Position numbers and translations under genes: made by a program. This document shows positions 41,819 through 50,814 of a stretch of DNA of 64,000 nucleotides, piece after piece. Position 1 is the stretch's first letter. Each line of letters starts with the position of its first letter. A model generated the notes under the pieces. That model was not told the DNA's origin, ran no database searches, and saw only the letters and a list, made by a program, of their open reading frames with translations. The DNA comes from Saccharopolyspora elongata (GTDB taxonomy: Bacteria; Actinomycetota; Actinomycetes; Mycobacteriales; Pseudonocardiaceae): contig NZ_SMKW01000015.1 of the NCBI RefSeq assembly GCF_004348985.1, forward strand, positions 85,668-149,667, in the 5' to 3' direction.

Positions 41819-42028
41819 GTGATCGAGACCAACTACACCGTGACCGGCATGACCTGCGACCACTGCGTGCGGTCGGTGACCGAGGAGATCACCAAGATCG
41901 GCTCGGTCTCGGACGTCCGCGTCGACCTGCCGACCGGCGCCGTGACCGTGCGCAGCGGCGAACCGGTGAGCGACGCGGACGTGCGCGAAGCGGTCGAGGA
42001 AGCCGGATACGAACTGGCCGCCGGCTGA
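41819..42028 (+). CDS. copZ: Copper chaperone CopZ
   Basis: A 69-residue heavy-metal-associated domain. GMTCDHCVRSVTEEI carries the MxCxxC copper site, and the rest has the ferredoxin-like fold pattern (VRVDLPTGAVTV, VREAVEEAGYEL). CopZ binds Cu(I) and passes it to CopA and CsoR. GTG start with GAAAGGGGA upstream. First gene of the CsoR-box-controlled unit, 49 bp before the secreted protein gene. Confidence 0.95.
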   Translation: MIETNYTVTGMTCDHCVRSVTEEITKIGSVSDVRVDLPTGAVTVRSGEPVSDADVREAVEEAGYELAAG

Positions 42029-42077
42029 GGCGCCGAACGGATCCGCCGCCGCGCGGATCCGGCACGAAAGGGTCGTG

Positions 42078-43040
42078 ATGAACACAGCAGCGAAGCTCGC
42101 CGCCTACGGTGCGTTGGTCGCGCTCGGCTTCGGCGGGGCGTGGATCACCGGAACCGCTGTCGGCCCGCTCACGCCCGGCACCGCGCAAGCACACGCCGGA
42201 CACCCCGACGGTGGGAACGCCGGGGATGCGGGCGACCACAGCGGCACCGTCGCGGGAGCCACGCAGGACCAGACTCCAGCCGGACTGACGTCGACCAGGG
42301 GCGGCTACACCCTCGCGCCCACCACGACGTTGCTCGCGCCGGAGACCACCGACGAGTTCTCCTTCCGCATCACCGGTGCCGACGGACGACCGGTCACCCG
42401 GTTCGACGTCGAGCACGACAAGTGGATGCACCTGATCGTCGTCCGCCGGGACACCGCCGGATACCAGCACCTCCACCCTGAGATATCTCCGGACGGGACC
42501 TGGCACGTGCCGATGCGCCTGCCCGGCGCCGGGACCTACCGGGTGTTCGCCGACTTCACCCCGACCGGCGGCGAGGGCCAGACGCTGGGCGTCGACGTGT
42601 CCGCGCCGGGTGCCTTCTCCCCCATCACCACCGCCCCGTCCCGGCTCGCCGAGGTCGACGGCTACCAGGTCCGCCTCGACGGCGAACTGGTCGCCGGCCG
42701 GTCCTCGCCGGTCACGCTGACGGTGCGCAAGGACGGGAGGCCGGTCACCGACCTGCAGCCCTACCTGGCGGCCTACGGCCACCTCGTGGCGCTGCGCACC
42801 GGCGACCTCGCCTACCTGCACGTGCATCCGACCGGCTCGCCCGGCGACGGACGCACCCCGGCCGGGCCGGGCATCGCCTTCCAGGCCGAGGTGCCCTCCG
42901 GCGGCGCCTACCGGCTGTTCTTGGACTTCCAGCACGGCGGTACGGTCCGCACCGCGGAATTCACAGTCAACGCGCAGGAACCGGCGGACGGGCAGCACGA
43001 CCCCGCCCCCACCGGGGACGGCCACGGCGGTCACGGGTGA
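42078..43040 (+). CDS. Exported copper-associated protein, His-rich, cupredoxin-like
   Basis: A 320-residue exported protein. The N-terminus [20 protein letters not shown] is a signal or anchor, followed by HAGHPDGG and other His clusters. Two beta-sandwich repeats follow. Each has YxHLHP or similar: [16 protein letters not shown] and [16 protein letters not shown]. The C-terminus is GDGHGGHG. These HxHP motifs resemble extracellular copper-binding or YtkA-like domains. It lies between copZ and copA, overlapping the copA upstream frame. Probably binds Cu outside the membrane; the exact function is unknown. ATG 42078 is preferred to GTG 42075. Confidence 0.82.
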   Translation: MNTAAKLAAYGALVALGFGGAWITGTAVGPLTPGTAQAHAGHPDGGNAGDAGDHSGTVAGATQDQTPAGLTSTRGGYTLAPTTTLLAPETTDEFSFRITGADGRPVTRFDVEHDKWMHLIVVRRDTAGYQHLHPEISPDGTWHVPMRLPGAGTYRVFADFTPTGGEGQTLGVDVSAPGAFSPITTAPSRLAEVDGYQVRLDGELVAGRSSPVTLTVRKDGRPVTDLQPYLAAYGHLVALRTGDLAYLHVHPTGSPGDGRTPAGPGIAFQAEVPSGGAYRLFLDFQHGGTVRTAEFTVNAQEPADGQHDPAPTGDGHGGHG

Positions 43041-43054
43041 ACGGGAGAACTCCG

Positions 43055-45358
43055 ATGAGCACTGAGACAAGTCCCACCGCGGAGATCGAACTGGCCATCG
43101 GTGGCATGACGTGCGCCTCCTGCGCCGCCCGGATCGAACGGCGGCTCGGCAAGCTCGACGGCGTCACCGCGACGGTCAACTACGCCACCGAGAAGGCCAA
43201 GATCAGCTACCCCGAGGGGCTCGACCCGAAGCAGCTGGTCGAGCACGTCGAGGCCGCCGGCTACTCCGCCGAGCTGCCGCTGCCGCCCCAGTCCGAAGTG
43301 GACGAAACCGAGCCCGAGGACCCGACGAAGCCCCTGCGGGACCGGCTGATCATCTCGGCCGTGCTGTCGGTTCCGGTGATCGCGCTGGCGATGGCGCCGG
43401 CCCTGCAGTTCACCTACTGGCAGTGGATCTCGCTCACCCTCGCCGCGCCCGTCGTGGTGTGGGGCGCGTGGCCGTTCCACAAGGCCGCGTGGACGAACCT
43501 GCGCCACGGCGCGGCGACCATGGACACGCTGATCTCCATGGGCACGCTGGCCGCGTTCCTGTGGTCGCTCTACGCCCTGCTGTTCGGCACGGCCGGCGTC
43601 CCCGGCATGACCCACCCGTTCGAGCTGACCATCCAGCGCATGAGCGGCGACGGCAACATCTACCTCGAGGTCGCCGCCGGGGTCACGACGTTCATCCTCG
43701 CCGGGCGCTACTTCGAGTCCCGCTCCAAGCGCCGGGCCGGCGCCGCGCTGCGGGCACTGCTGGAACTCGGCGCCAAGGACGTCGCGGTGCTGCGCGGCGA
43801 CCGCGAGGTCCGCATCCCGACTGATCAGCTCGCCGTCGGCGACCGGTTCGTCGTCCGGCCCGGCGAGAAGATCGCCACGGACGGCGTCATCGAGGAGGGC
43901 AGCTCGGCGGTCGACGCGAGCATGCTCACCGGCGAGTCCGTGCCCGTGGAGGTCGGTGCCGGCGACACCGTCGTGGGCGCCACCGTCAACGCCGGCGGCC
44001 GGCTGGTCGTCCGTGCCACCCGCGTCGGCTCCGACACCCAGCTGGCCCAGATGGCCAAGCTCGTCGAGGACGCGCAGAACGGCAAGGCCGCCGTGCAGCG
44101 GCTGGCGGACCGGATCTCCGCGGTGTTCGTCCCCATCGTCATCGCGCTGGCGATCGGGACCCTCGGGTTCTGGCTAGGCACCGGTGCCGGTGCCGCGGCG
44201 GCCTTCACCGCCGCCGTCGCGGTGCTGATCATCGCCTGCCCATGCGCCCTGGGCCTGGCGACCCCGACCGCGCTGCTGGTCGGCACCGGGCGCGGCGCGC
44301 AGATGGGCATCCTCATCAAGGGCCCGGAAGTGCTGGAATCGACCCGGCGCATCGACACCATCGTGCTGGACAAGACCGGCACCGTCACCAGTGGACAGAT
44401 GTCGCTCGTCGCGGTGCACGCCGCCGACGGGATCGACGAGGACGTGGTGCTGCGGCTGGCCGGTGCGGCGGAGAACGCGTCGGAGCACCCGATCGCCAAG
44501 GCGATCGTCAGGGGCGCGACCGAGCTCGTGGGCGAGCTGCCCGCCGTCGAGGAGTTCAGCAACGTCGAGGGTCTGGGCGTGCAGGCGGTCATCGACGGTC
44601 ACGCCGTGCTCGTCGGGCGGCCGGCGCTGCTGGAGCAGTGGAGCCAGCCGCTGACCGCGGAGCTGGCCGCGGCGCAGGCCGACGCCGAACGGCAGGGCCG
44701 CACGGCCGTCGCCGTGGCGTGGGACGGTGCCGCCCAGGCGGTGCTGGAGGTCGCCGACACCGTCAAGCCGACGTCCGCCGAGGCCATCGCCGGACTGCGC
44801 GAGCTCGGGCTGAAGCCGGTGCTGCTCACCGGCGACAACGAGACCGTGGCGCGCACCGTCGCGGCCGAGGTGGGCATCGACGAGGTGATCGCCGAGGTCC
44901 TGCCGCAGGACAAGGTCGACGTGGTCAAGCGGCTGCAGTCCGAGGGCCGCGTGGTGGCCATGGCCGGTGACGGCGTCAACGACGCCGCCGCGCTCGCCCA
45001 GGCCGACCTCGGCCTGGCCATGGGCACCGGCACGGACGTCGCCATCGAGGCCAGCGACCTGACCCTGGTGCGCGGCGACCTCCGCGCCGCGGTGGACGCC
45101 ATCCGGCTCTCCCGCCGCACGCTCGGCACGATCAAGGGCAACCTGTTCTGGGCCTTCGCCTACAACGTCGCGGCCCTGCCGCTGGCCGCGACCGGGCTGC
45201 TCAACCCGATGATCGCCGGGGCGGCGATGGCGTTCAGCTCGGTGTTCGTGGTCGGCAACAGCCTGCGGCTGCGCCGCTTCCGCAGCACCATCACCGAGGA
45301 ACCGCTGCCCGGCGCGACCGAGCGCGAAGCGGTTCCGGCGGCCGCCCTCCGCGGCTGA
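43055..45358 (+). CDS. copA: Copper-exporting P1B-type ATPase CopA
   Basis: A 767-residue P-type ATPase. An N-terminal metal domain has [17 protein letters not shown]. Eight membrane helices follow, with the P1B-1 copper motif [19 protein letters not shown] in helix 6. [16 protein letters not shown] is the actuator [19 protein letters not shown] the phosphorylated Asp, EHPIAKAIV the HP motif of the nucleotide domain, and [18 protein letters not shown] the hinge. It exports Cu(I) at ATP cost. ATG 43055 follows GGGAGA; a GTG at 43037 would overlap the preceding stop. A hairpin at 45378-45418 ends the unit. Confidence 0.97.
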   Translation: MSTETSPTAEIELAIGGMTCASCAARIERRLGKLDGVTATVNYATEKAKISYPEGLDPKQLVEHVEAAGYSAELPLPPQSEVDETEPEDPTKPLRDRLIISAVLSVPVIALAMAPALQFTYWQWISLTLAAPVVVWGAWPFHKAAWTNLRHGAATMDTLISMGTLAAFLWSLYALLFGTAGVPGMTHPFELTIQRMSGDGNIYLEVAAGVTTFILAGRYFESRSKRRAGAALRALLELGAKDVAVLRGDREVRIPTDQLAVGDRFVVRPGEKIATDGVIEEGSSAVDASMLTGESVPVEVGAGDTVVGATVNAGGRLVVRATRVGSDTQLAQMAKLVEDAQNGKAAVQRLADRISAVFVPIVIALAIGTLGFWLGTGAGAAAAFTAAVAVLIIACPCALGLATPTALLVGTGRGAQMGILIKGPEVLESTRRIDTIVLDKTGTVTSGQMSLVAVHAADGIDEDVVLRLAGAAENASEHPIAKAIVRGATELVGELPAVEEFSNVEGLGVQAVIDGHAVLVGRPALLEQWSQPLTAELAAAQADAERQGRTAVAVAWDGAAQAVLEVADTVKPTSAEAIAGLRELGLKPVLLTGDNETVARTVAAEVGIDEVIAEVLPQDKVDVVKRLQSEGRVVAMAGDGVNDAAALAQADLGLAMGTGTDVAIEASDLTLVRGDLRAAVDAIRLSRRTLGTIKGNLFWAFAYNVAALPLAATGLLNPMIAGAAMAFSSVFVVGNSLRLRRFRSTITEEPLPGATEREAVPAAALRG

Positions 45359-45377
45359 CCGCGAGCGCGGGCACACC

Positions 45378-45418
45378 GATGAGCGGTTCAGGCGGTCCGA
45401 CTGCCGGAACCGCTCATC
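45378..45418 (+). terminator. Intrinsic terminator after copA
   Basis: A 12-bp perfect inverted repeat (GATGAGCGGTTC at 45378-45389 with 45407-45418), plus an inner GGC/GCC pairing, lies 19 bases past the copA stop. Confidence 0.8.
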
Positions 45419-45440
45419 TGCTTTCCGGCCCCCGATGGCG

Positions 45441-45500
45441 GGTGGATGAAGCGAACGGCCTGTTCACCTCACCAACCGAGACGAACGGTCCGTTCACCTC
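45441..45500. repeat. 60-bp direct repeat, copy 1
   Basis: A 60-bp sequence starting GGTGGATGAAGCGAACGGCC contains two units of the form GAACGG-N-CCGTTC (GAACGGCCTGTTC and the perfect GAACGGTCCGTTC). It recurs at 45649-45708 with two or three changes, on the other side of palindromic element E. Confidence 0.85.
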
Positions 45501-45510
45501 CCACCCCGCC

Positions 45511-45648
45511 CGGAGGTCGTTTCGGAATGGCCCCGCCCGGCTCACCCGAAGACGCCCGGTGCCCGTGGCGGTTTCGCGCGAAACCGGCGCCCTGCACCCG
45601 GACGGGCACATCCACACGTGCCAGCACACCACCCTGAAACGACGCCTT
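45511..45648. repeat. Palindromic element, GCGC-core type with single palindrome (copy E)
   Basis: Shares its ends and most of its length with copy C (18605-18783): GTCGTTTCGGAATGGCC at the left and CACACCACCCTGAAACGACG at the right. It has only one TTTCGCGCGAAA unit (45572-45583). The left flank matches the left palindrome of copy C and the right flank (CGGCGCCCTG) matches its right palindrome, so the approximately 41-bp interval was lost by recombination between the two units. It is bracketed by the 60-bp direct repeats. Confidence 0.8.
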
Positions 45649-45708
45649 GGTGGATGAAGCGAACGGCCTGTTCACCTCGCCTACCGAGACGAACGGTCCG
45701 TTCACCTC
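45649..45708. repeat. 60-bp direct repeat, copy 2
   Basis: Second copy of the repeat at 45441-45500, differing mainly at GCCTACC against ACCAACC in the middle. Read on the minus strand both copies would encode EVNGPFVSVGEVNRPFASST, which creates false open frames. Confidence 0.85.
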
Positions 45709-45805
45709 ACCCGCCGGGGAGCAGCTCCTACCGCGCGCGAACACCCGCGGATCCTGATCCGCCGAGACATCCGACATTCCGGTTCTCACTGAGGAAGGAC
45801 GATCG

Positions 45806-46006
45806 ATGCGCACCCTCATCCGTCTACAACGGACTTTCCAGCGCGGGCAGCTGCACGGGAACCTGGCCGCCGCAGTGCACCTCTGCTGCCACCGGCTCGT
45901 GCCCGCCGCCAGGGCCGGGCTCCGGCGGCGCGGGGCGTTCGGCGAAGTGGCCGTCGAAGTCACCGCCACCGCGCTGGCGGCCTGCCGGCGCACGTCGCGG
46001 AAGTGA
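45806..46006 (+). CDS. Small basic protein of unknown function (66 aa)
   Basis: A 66-residue Arg- and Ala-rich protein starting MRTLIRLQRTFQRGQLHGNL, then AAAVHLCCHRLVPAARAGLR and ending ACRRTSRK. The ATG has an excellent GAGGAAGGA nine bases upstream, and third positions are strongly G/C, so it looks translated. No known domain is apparent; a Cys pair (CC) and amphipathic helices are the only features. It follows the repeat cluster and ends one base before the end of the convergent GNAT gene. Confidence 0.5.
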   Translation: MRTLIRLQRTFQRGQLHGNLAAAVHLCCHRLVPAARAGLRRRGAFGEVAVEVTATALAACRRTSRK

Positions 46007-46843
46007 TCAGCCGGTGATGGCGTGCTCGGTGTACTGCCCGCAGGAGCGGAACCCGAGGCGGTGGTAGACGGGCTCGCCGTCCGGTGAAGCCTGCAGGACC
46101 GCGATGCGGTGGCCGGCGGCTCGGGCCGCGTGGAGCGTCGCCAGCGTCATGGCCCCGCCGTAGCCGCGCCGCCGGTGGTCGGCCAGCGTGCAGATGTTGT
46201 AGATCCCGGCGACTCCCGCGTGGCAGAACACCTCGGCCGAGCAGACCGGCCGGCCCGCCACGTAGCCGACCAGGTAGCGGGCCGGGCAATCGGCGGCCAG
46301 CGCCTGCGGGGCCGCCAGGGCGAAGAAGCGGCGCACCGTGTCGGCGGGCGGATCCCAGTTCGCGGCGAGCACCGTCGCGTAGTCGGCGAGCTGCTCGGGC
46401 GTGGTCACCGGGCGGACCTCCAGCCGCTCCGCACGCGGCTGCGGCAGGGAAGCGCCGAGTTCCGCCCACATCGCCGTCTCGCGCTCGGCGGCCGGCAGAC
46501 CGGCATCAGCCAGGAGGGAGCTCAGGTCCGCCGGCTCGGCGGCCGGGCCCACCCACCAGGAGAACGGACGGCCGGTGGCGGCCAGCGCCCGGATCGTCTC
46601 GGCGATCCGGGCCGGCGCGGCTTCCGGGGCGAAGCGGGCCGCCGCGACGATGTTGAAGGTGTCGTCGTCGAGCCCGCTGTCGGCGACGACGAGGTCGCCG
46701 GTGTCCACCACGGTCGCGCCGCTCAAGCTCCGGTGCAGGTGGCACGCGTGCTCGGCCAGGTTCTGATCCATCCGGGCCGGCAGGTCGCCCTCGGGAACCG
46801 GATTCGTAGTCGGTCGCACGAGGCTCGATCCCACCACGCGCAC
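46007..46843 (-). CDS. GNAT-family N-acetyltransferase
   Basis: A protein of up to 278 residues. The C-terminal half (about 145-278) is a GNAT fold: the acetyl-CoA loop is [20 protein letters not shown] (R/Q-x-x-G-x-G/A type) and the end is [17 protein letters not shown]. The N-terminal part resembles a degenerate second GNAT domain ([20 protein letters not shown]). Substrate unknown. The ATG at 46771 ([15 protein letters not shown]) is a more natural start than the GTG at 46843. It is convergent with a small protein gene and shares no operon. Confidence 0.85.
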   Translation of the reverse strand: MRVVGSSLVRPTTNPVPEGDLPARMDQNLAEHACHLHRSLSGATVVDTGDLVVADSGLDDDTFNIVAAARFAPEAAPARIAETIRALAATGRPFSWWVGPAAEPADLSSLLADAGLPAAERETAMWAELGASLPQPRAERLEVRPVTTPEQLADYATVLAANWDPPADTVRRFFALAAPQALAADCPARYLVGYVAGRPVCSAEVFCHAGVAGIYNICTLADHRRRGYGGAMTLATLHAARAAGHRIAVLQASPDGEPVYHRLGFRSCGQYTEHAITG

Positions 46844-46875
46844 GGCCCGCGGCGCACGCCGATTTCGAGCGCGGC

Positions 46876-46913
46876 ACCGGCCGCAGGCCTCCCCGGTGAG
46901 GCCCGCGGCCGGT
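46876..46913. terminator. Intrinsic terminator after the CitMHS gene
   Basis: A 16-bp inverted repeat with one mismatch (ACCGGCCGCAGGCCTC at 46876-46891 with 46898-46913) lies 18 bases beyond the minus-strand stop at 46931. Confidence 0.75.
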
Positions 46914-46930
46914 CGACTTCCCTTGCGGGA

Positions 46931-48256
46931 TCAGTGGATCGCGATCAGCCCGAGCCCGAGGCCGGCGGTGATGACGACGGCGCAAACCACGAGCGCCCAC
47001 TTGATCGCGAAGCGGTGGTGGTCGCCCAGGTCCACCTTCGCCAGTCCGATGAGGACGTACATCGCGGGCACCAGCGGGCTGAGCATGTGGATCGGCTGGC
47101 CGAGCAGGGAGGCGCGGGCGATCTCCATCGCGCCGATGCCGTGCTGGGCACCCGCCTCCGCCAGGATCGGCATGACGCCGAAGTAGAAGGCGTCGTTGCT
47201 CATGAAGAACGTGAACGGCACGCTCAGCACCGCGACGATGATGCTGAAGAACGGGAACAGCGCGTCCGGCATCGCGGTCAGCAGGTAGTGCGCCATCTGC
47301 TCGATCATCCCGGTGCCCGAGAGCACGCCGGTGAACACCGCCGCCGCGAACACCATCGCGACCACCGCGACCACGCTGTCCGCGTGCGAGGCGATGCGGG
47401 CGCGCTGCTGCTCCAGCCGCGGGTAGTTGACGATCAGCGCGAGCCCGCAGCCGATCATGAACAGCACCGCGATCGGCAGGACGCCGATGATGAGCGCGGC
47501 GAGCAGCGCGATCGTCAGCGCGGCGTTGAACCAGAACAGCTTCGGGCGCAGCGACTCGCGGTCGGGGGCGAGGACGTCGAAGTCCGCCGAGCCCCCGTGG
47601 TATGTGTCGGGCCCGCCCGCCCCGACGAGCACGGGCGCGGCGGTGCGCAGCCGGGCGCGCTCGCGCAGGCCGATGGCGTAGGCGATGACGAACACGGTGG
47701 CCAGCCCGGCGACCAGCGCGGGGATCATCGGGACGAACAGCTCCTGCGGGTCCAGCTTCAGCGCGCTGGCCGCCCGCGCCGCCGGGCCGCCCCAGGGCAC
47801 GACGTTGAGGATCGCGTTGGTCATGCAGGCCAGGCCGGTCATCAGCACCGGGCTGACGCCCAGCTTGCGGTAGATCGGCAGCAGCGCCGAGACCGTGATC
47901 ATGAACGTGGTCGTGCCGTCGCCGTCCAGCGACACCACCGCCACCAGGGCGACCGTGCCCATGATCAGCCGCAGCGGGTCGTTGCGGGTCAGCCGGACCA
48001 CCGCGCGGGCGATCGGGTCGAACAGCCCGGCGTCGATCATGATGCCGAAGTAGAGGATCGCGAACAGCAGCATGGCGGCCGTCGGGGCGACCGACTTGAT
48101 GCCGTCGGTGACCATGTCGCCGAGGTCCGGCGCGAAGCCGCCGAGCACCGCGAAGGCCGCCGGGACCACGATCAGCGACACCATCGGGGAGAGCCGTTTG
48201 CTCATCACCAGGTAGAGGAAAACGGTAACCATGCACAAGCCGAGCAGCGCGATCAA
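46931..48256 (-). CDS. CitMHS-family citrate-metal:H+ symporter
   Basis: A 441-residue carrier with about 12 helices. The start is the TTG at 48256 behind GGGGAGGAGGA, giving the family-typical opening LIALLGLCMVTVFLYLVMSK then RLSPMVSLIVVPAAFAVL. VSLDGDGTTTFMITVSALLP and NVVPWGGPAARAASAL are the conserved core; SNDAFYFGVMPILAEAG is the second one. CitMHS carriers import citrate complexed with Mg2+ or Ca2+. The divergent CitA/CitB-type two-component system is the expected regulator, so citrate probably induces it. It is distinct from the TctABC system at 5.9-8.9 kb. Confidence 0.93.
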   Translation of the reverse strand: MIALLGLCMVTVFLYLVMSKRLSPMVSLIVVPAAFAVLGGFAPDLGDMVTDGIKSVAPTAAMLLFAILYFGIMIDAGLFDPIARAVVRLTRNDPLRLIMGTVALVAVVSLDGDGTTTFMITVSALLPIYRKLGVSPVLMTGLACMTNAILNVVPWGGPAARAASALKLDPQELFVPMIPALVAGLATVFVIAYAIGLRERARLRTAAPVLVGAGGPDTYHGGSADFDVLAPDRESLRPKLFWFNAALTIALLAALIIGVLPIAVLFMIGCGLALIVNYPRLEQQRARIASHADSVVAVVAMVFAAAVFTGVLSGTGMIEQMAHYLLTAMPDALFPFFSIIVAVLSVPFTFFMSNDAFYFGVMPILAEAGAQHGIGAMEIARASLLGQPIHMLSPLVPAMYVLIGLAKVDLGDHHRFAIKWALVVCAVVITAGLGLGLIAIH

Positions 48257-48380
48257 CGCTCCTCCTCCCCGCGGACCGACGGTGGTCCTCGTTACAACGG
48301 CGTTTCGTTCTGCGGAACCGTAGGTGACCCCGTTCACCTTGGGGAGGGTTGTCGACGTTGTCCGCCTATCCCGCGTTCGC

Positions 48381-48398
48381 CGCGTTTTGCGCGTTTTG
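48381..48398. promoter_or_regulatory. Tandem direct repeat CGCGTTTTG in the citMHS/sensor gap
   Basis: CGCGTTTTG is repeated directly at 48381-48389 and 48390-48398, with a weaker CGCGTTCGC just before. It is the only AT-containing patterned stretch in the 163-bp divergent gap, 20 bp ahead of the sensor gene. It could be a CitB-type response-regulator site, which commonly are direct repeats; unproved. Confidence 0.35.
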
Positions 48399-48419
48399 CT
48401 CGCCGGGTACAGTCGAGGG

Positions 48420-50018
48420 ATGTCACGCCGCCCGATGCGGTTCGCGCGGCAGGCCCTGGCCCTCCAGATCTGCTTGATCGCCCTGGTCACCGCGATCGGT
48501 TTCGTCCTCGTCGCCTCCCTGCTCGACCGCAACCTCGTCGACCAGTACGGCCAGCGCGCCCTCGCCGTCGCCCGCTCGGTGGCCGCCGACAGCGACCTGG
48601 GCGGCGCGGTCGCGCGCCGCGACCTGCCGCAGGTGCGCGATCAGGCCGAACGGGCCCGCACCGCCACCGGCGCGCTGTTCGTCGTCGTCACCGACCGCAA
48701 CGGCATCCGGCTGGCGCACCCGGACGCCGCCAAGATCGGCGAGCCGGTCAGCACCGACCCGAGCTGGGTGCTCACCGGCCACGAGGTCGTCGACGTGCAG
48801 CGCGGAACGCTGGGCCTCTCCGCGCGGGGCAAGGTCCCGCTGCGCACCCCGGACGGCGCGGTCGTCGGGCAGGTGAGCGTCGGCTTCGACGCCGAGGACA
48901 TCAGCGACACGTTCCTGCGCCTGATCGGGAACACCGCGGCGTTCACCGGCGGGGCGCTGCTGGTCGGCGTGGCCGGGGCGGCGTGGCTCACCCGCATGCT
49001 CAAGCGGCGCACCCTGGGGCTGGAGCCGCAGGAGCTGGCGGAGCTGGTGCGCCAGCGCGAAGCGGTGCTCTTCGGCATCCGCGAGGGCGTGCTCGCCGTC
49101 GACGCCGCCGGCCGCGTCTCGGTGCGCAACCGCGAGGCCGAACGGCTGCTGGACACGCCCATCGAGGTCGGCATCCCGGCCGCGGAGCTGGCCATCCCCC
49201 AGCGGCTCCGGGACGTGCTCGCCGAACGCAGGCCCGCCGACGACCTGATCACCGTGACCGGCGACCGGATGCTGGTGGTCAACCACCGCCCCGTGGTCCG
49301 CGGCGGCACCGAGCTCGGCAGTGTGCTGACCCTCCGCGACCAGACCGATCTCGCGGCGCTCAGCCGGGAACTCGAGTCGGTGCGCAGCATGACCGACACG
49401 CTGCGAGCCCAGCGGCACGAGTTCACCAATCGGCTGCACACCCTCTCCGGGCTGCTCCAGACCGGGCGGCACCAGGAAGCGGTCGAATACGTGCAGGCGC
49501 TTTCCTCCGGGTCGGTGGCCCGGCTCGGTCCGGCGACCGAAGCGGTGCGCGATCCCTACCTGGTGGCGTTCCTGTCCGCCAAGAAGGCGGTCGCGGCGGA
49601 ACGCGGCGTCGAGCTGGAGCTCGGCGAGACGAGCTGGGTGCCGTCGGAGGTGGTCGCCCCGGTCGAGGTCATGACCGTCGTCGGGAACCTGGTCGACAAC
49701 GCGATCGACGCGGCGCGGCTGGGATCGGCCCGCCCGGCCCGCGTCGAAGTGGACCTGCTCGCCGACGGCACGACGCTGCACATGTCCGTTGTGGACACCG
49801 GCGACGGCGTGCCGGAACCGTTGCGGGAGAAGATCTTCACCGAGGGCGTGTCGACGAAGGGCGACGACGGCAACGGGCTGGGGCTCGCGCTGTGCCGGCA
49901 GGCGGCGCGCAGCCTCGGCGGCGACGTGCGGCTGGTCGATGCCGGCGAGGCGCATGGGACGGTGTTCGTGGCGGTGCTGCCGAAGGTTCTCGAAACCACT
50001 CAGGAGGTGACGGTGTGA
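48420..50018 (+). CDS. CitA/DcuS-family sensor histidine kinase
   Basis: A 532-residue membrane sensor. Helix 1 (LALQICLIALVTAIGFVLVA) precedes an extracytoplasmic PASp domain (about 40-160) of CitA type with RTATGALFVVVTDRNGIRLA and the later VDVQRGTLGLSARGKVPL. Helix 2 is TAAFTGGALLVGVAGAAWL. A cytoplasmic PAS domain follows (FGIREGVLAVDAAGRVSVRN). The H-box is LRAQRHEFTNRLHTLSGLLQ and the ATP domain has NLVDNAIDAA, DTGDGVPE and GNGLGLAL. It senses citrate or C4-dicarboxylate outside and phosphorylates the next gene's product. The start is the ATG at 48420; an ATG at 48435 is possible. Confidence 0.93.
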   Translation: MSRRPMRFARQALALQICLIALVTAIGFVLVASLLDRNLVDQYGQRALAVARSVAADSDLGGAVARRDLPQVRDQAERARTATGALFVVVTDRNGIRLAHPDAAKIGEPVSTDPSWVLTGHEVVDVQRGTLGLSARGKVPLRTPDGAVVGQVSVGFDAEDISDTFLRLIGNTAAFTGGALLVGVAGAAWLTRMLKRRTLGLEPQELAELVRQREAVLFGIREGVLAVDAAGRVSVRNREAERLLDTPIEVGIPAAELAIPQRLRDVLAERRPADDLITVTGDRMLVVNHRPVVRGGTELGSVLTLRDQTDLAALSRELESVRSMTDTLRAQRHEFTNRLHTLSGLLQTGRHQEAVEYVQALSSGSVARLGPATEAVRDPYLVAFLSAKKAVAAERGVELELGETSWVPSEVVAPVEVMTVVGNLVDNAIDAARLGSARPARVEVDLLADGTTLHMSVVDTGDGVPEPLREKIFTEGVSTKGDDGNGLGLALCRQAARSLGGDVRLVDAGEAHGTVFVAVLPKVLETTQEVTV

Positions 50019-50683
50019 TCGGGGTTGTCGTGGTGGAGGACGATTTCCGGGTCGCGCAGGTGCACGCGGAGTTCACCGAGCGGGTGTCCGGATTCCGCGT
50101 CCTGGGCACCGCGCACACCGCGGCGCAGGCGCGGGAGCTGATCGACGCGCACAGCCCGGACCTCGTGCTGCTGGACAACTACCTGCCCGACTGCGCCGGG
50201 GTCTCGCTGCTCGCCGAGCTCGACGTCGACACGATCATGCTCACCGCGGCGACCGACCCCGCCACCGTCCGCGCCGCGTTCGCGGCGGGCGCGCTGAACT
50301 ACCTCATCAAGCCGTTCACCGCGGAACAGCTCGCCGACCGGCTCACGGCCTACGCCCGCTACCACTCACGGCTGCCGGTGACCGGCGGCGCGGTCGACCA
50401 GGAGGAGATCGACCGGGCGGTGCGGCTGCTGCACGAGGGCGACCGGCCTGCGGCGCCGAAGGGCCAGTCCACCCTCACGTCGCAGCTCGTGATCGACGCG
50501 CTGCGCAACGGCGGCGGCGCCCGCTCCGCGGCGGAGATCGCCGAAGAACTGGGCATCGCCCGCGCCACCGCGCAGCGCTACCTGGCGGCGCTGGCCCAGG
50601 ACGGCAGGGCCGTCATGACGCTGCGGTACGGCGCCAGCGGCCGGCCCGAGCACCAGTACGAGCCGATCGCCGCGACCCGCTAG
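50015..50683 (+). CDS. CitB/DcuR-family response regulator
   Basis: A 222-residue response regulator. The receiver has VVVVEDDFRVAQVHAEFTER, the phospho-acceptor Asp in DLVLLDNYLPDCAG, and LTAATDPATVRAAFAAGALN with YLIKPFT. The output is a helix-turn-helix of the CitB family: RSAAEIAEELGIARATAQRY LAALAQDGRAV-type helices. The GTG start at 50015 overlaps the sensor's TGA, behind CAGGAGGTGAC. With the sensor it should activate the CitMHS gene across the gap. Confidence 0.93.
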   Translation: MIGVVVVEDDFRVAQVHAEFTERVSGFRVLGTAHTAAQARELIDAHSPDLVLLDNYLPDCAGVSLLAELDVDTIMLTAATDPATVRAAFAAGALNYLIKPFTAEQLADRLTAYARYHSRLPVTGGAVDQEEIDRAVRLLHEGDRPAAPKGQSTLTSQLVIDALRNGGGARSAAEIAEELGIARATAQRYLAALAQDGRAVMTLRYGASGRPEHQYEPIAATR

Positions 50684-50814
50684 CTCACGCGTCCTATGTG
50701 GACGATCGTCTGCCGCCTGATCGCCGGTGCCGCACCGACGGCACTGCCGTTCGGCCGCCGCACCGCGAAGAAGGGCACGGCCACCTGGCGCGACGAGGCC
50801 ATGACTCTTCCGGG

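Noticed and set aside
45414..45993. Minus-strand frames (72 and 174 residues) with repeated EVNGPFVSVGEVNRPF
   Set aside because: The repeated peptide is a translation of the two 60-bp direct repeats; no independent coding signal.
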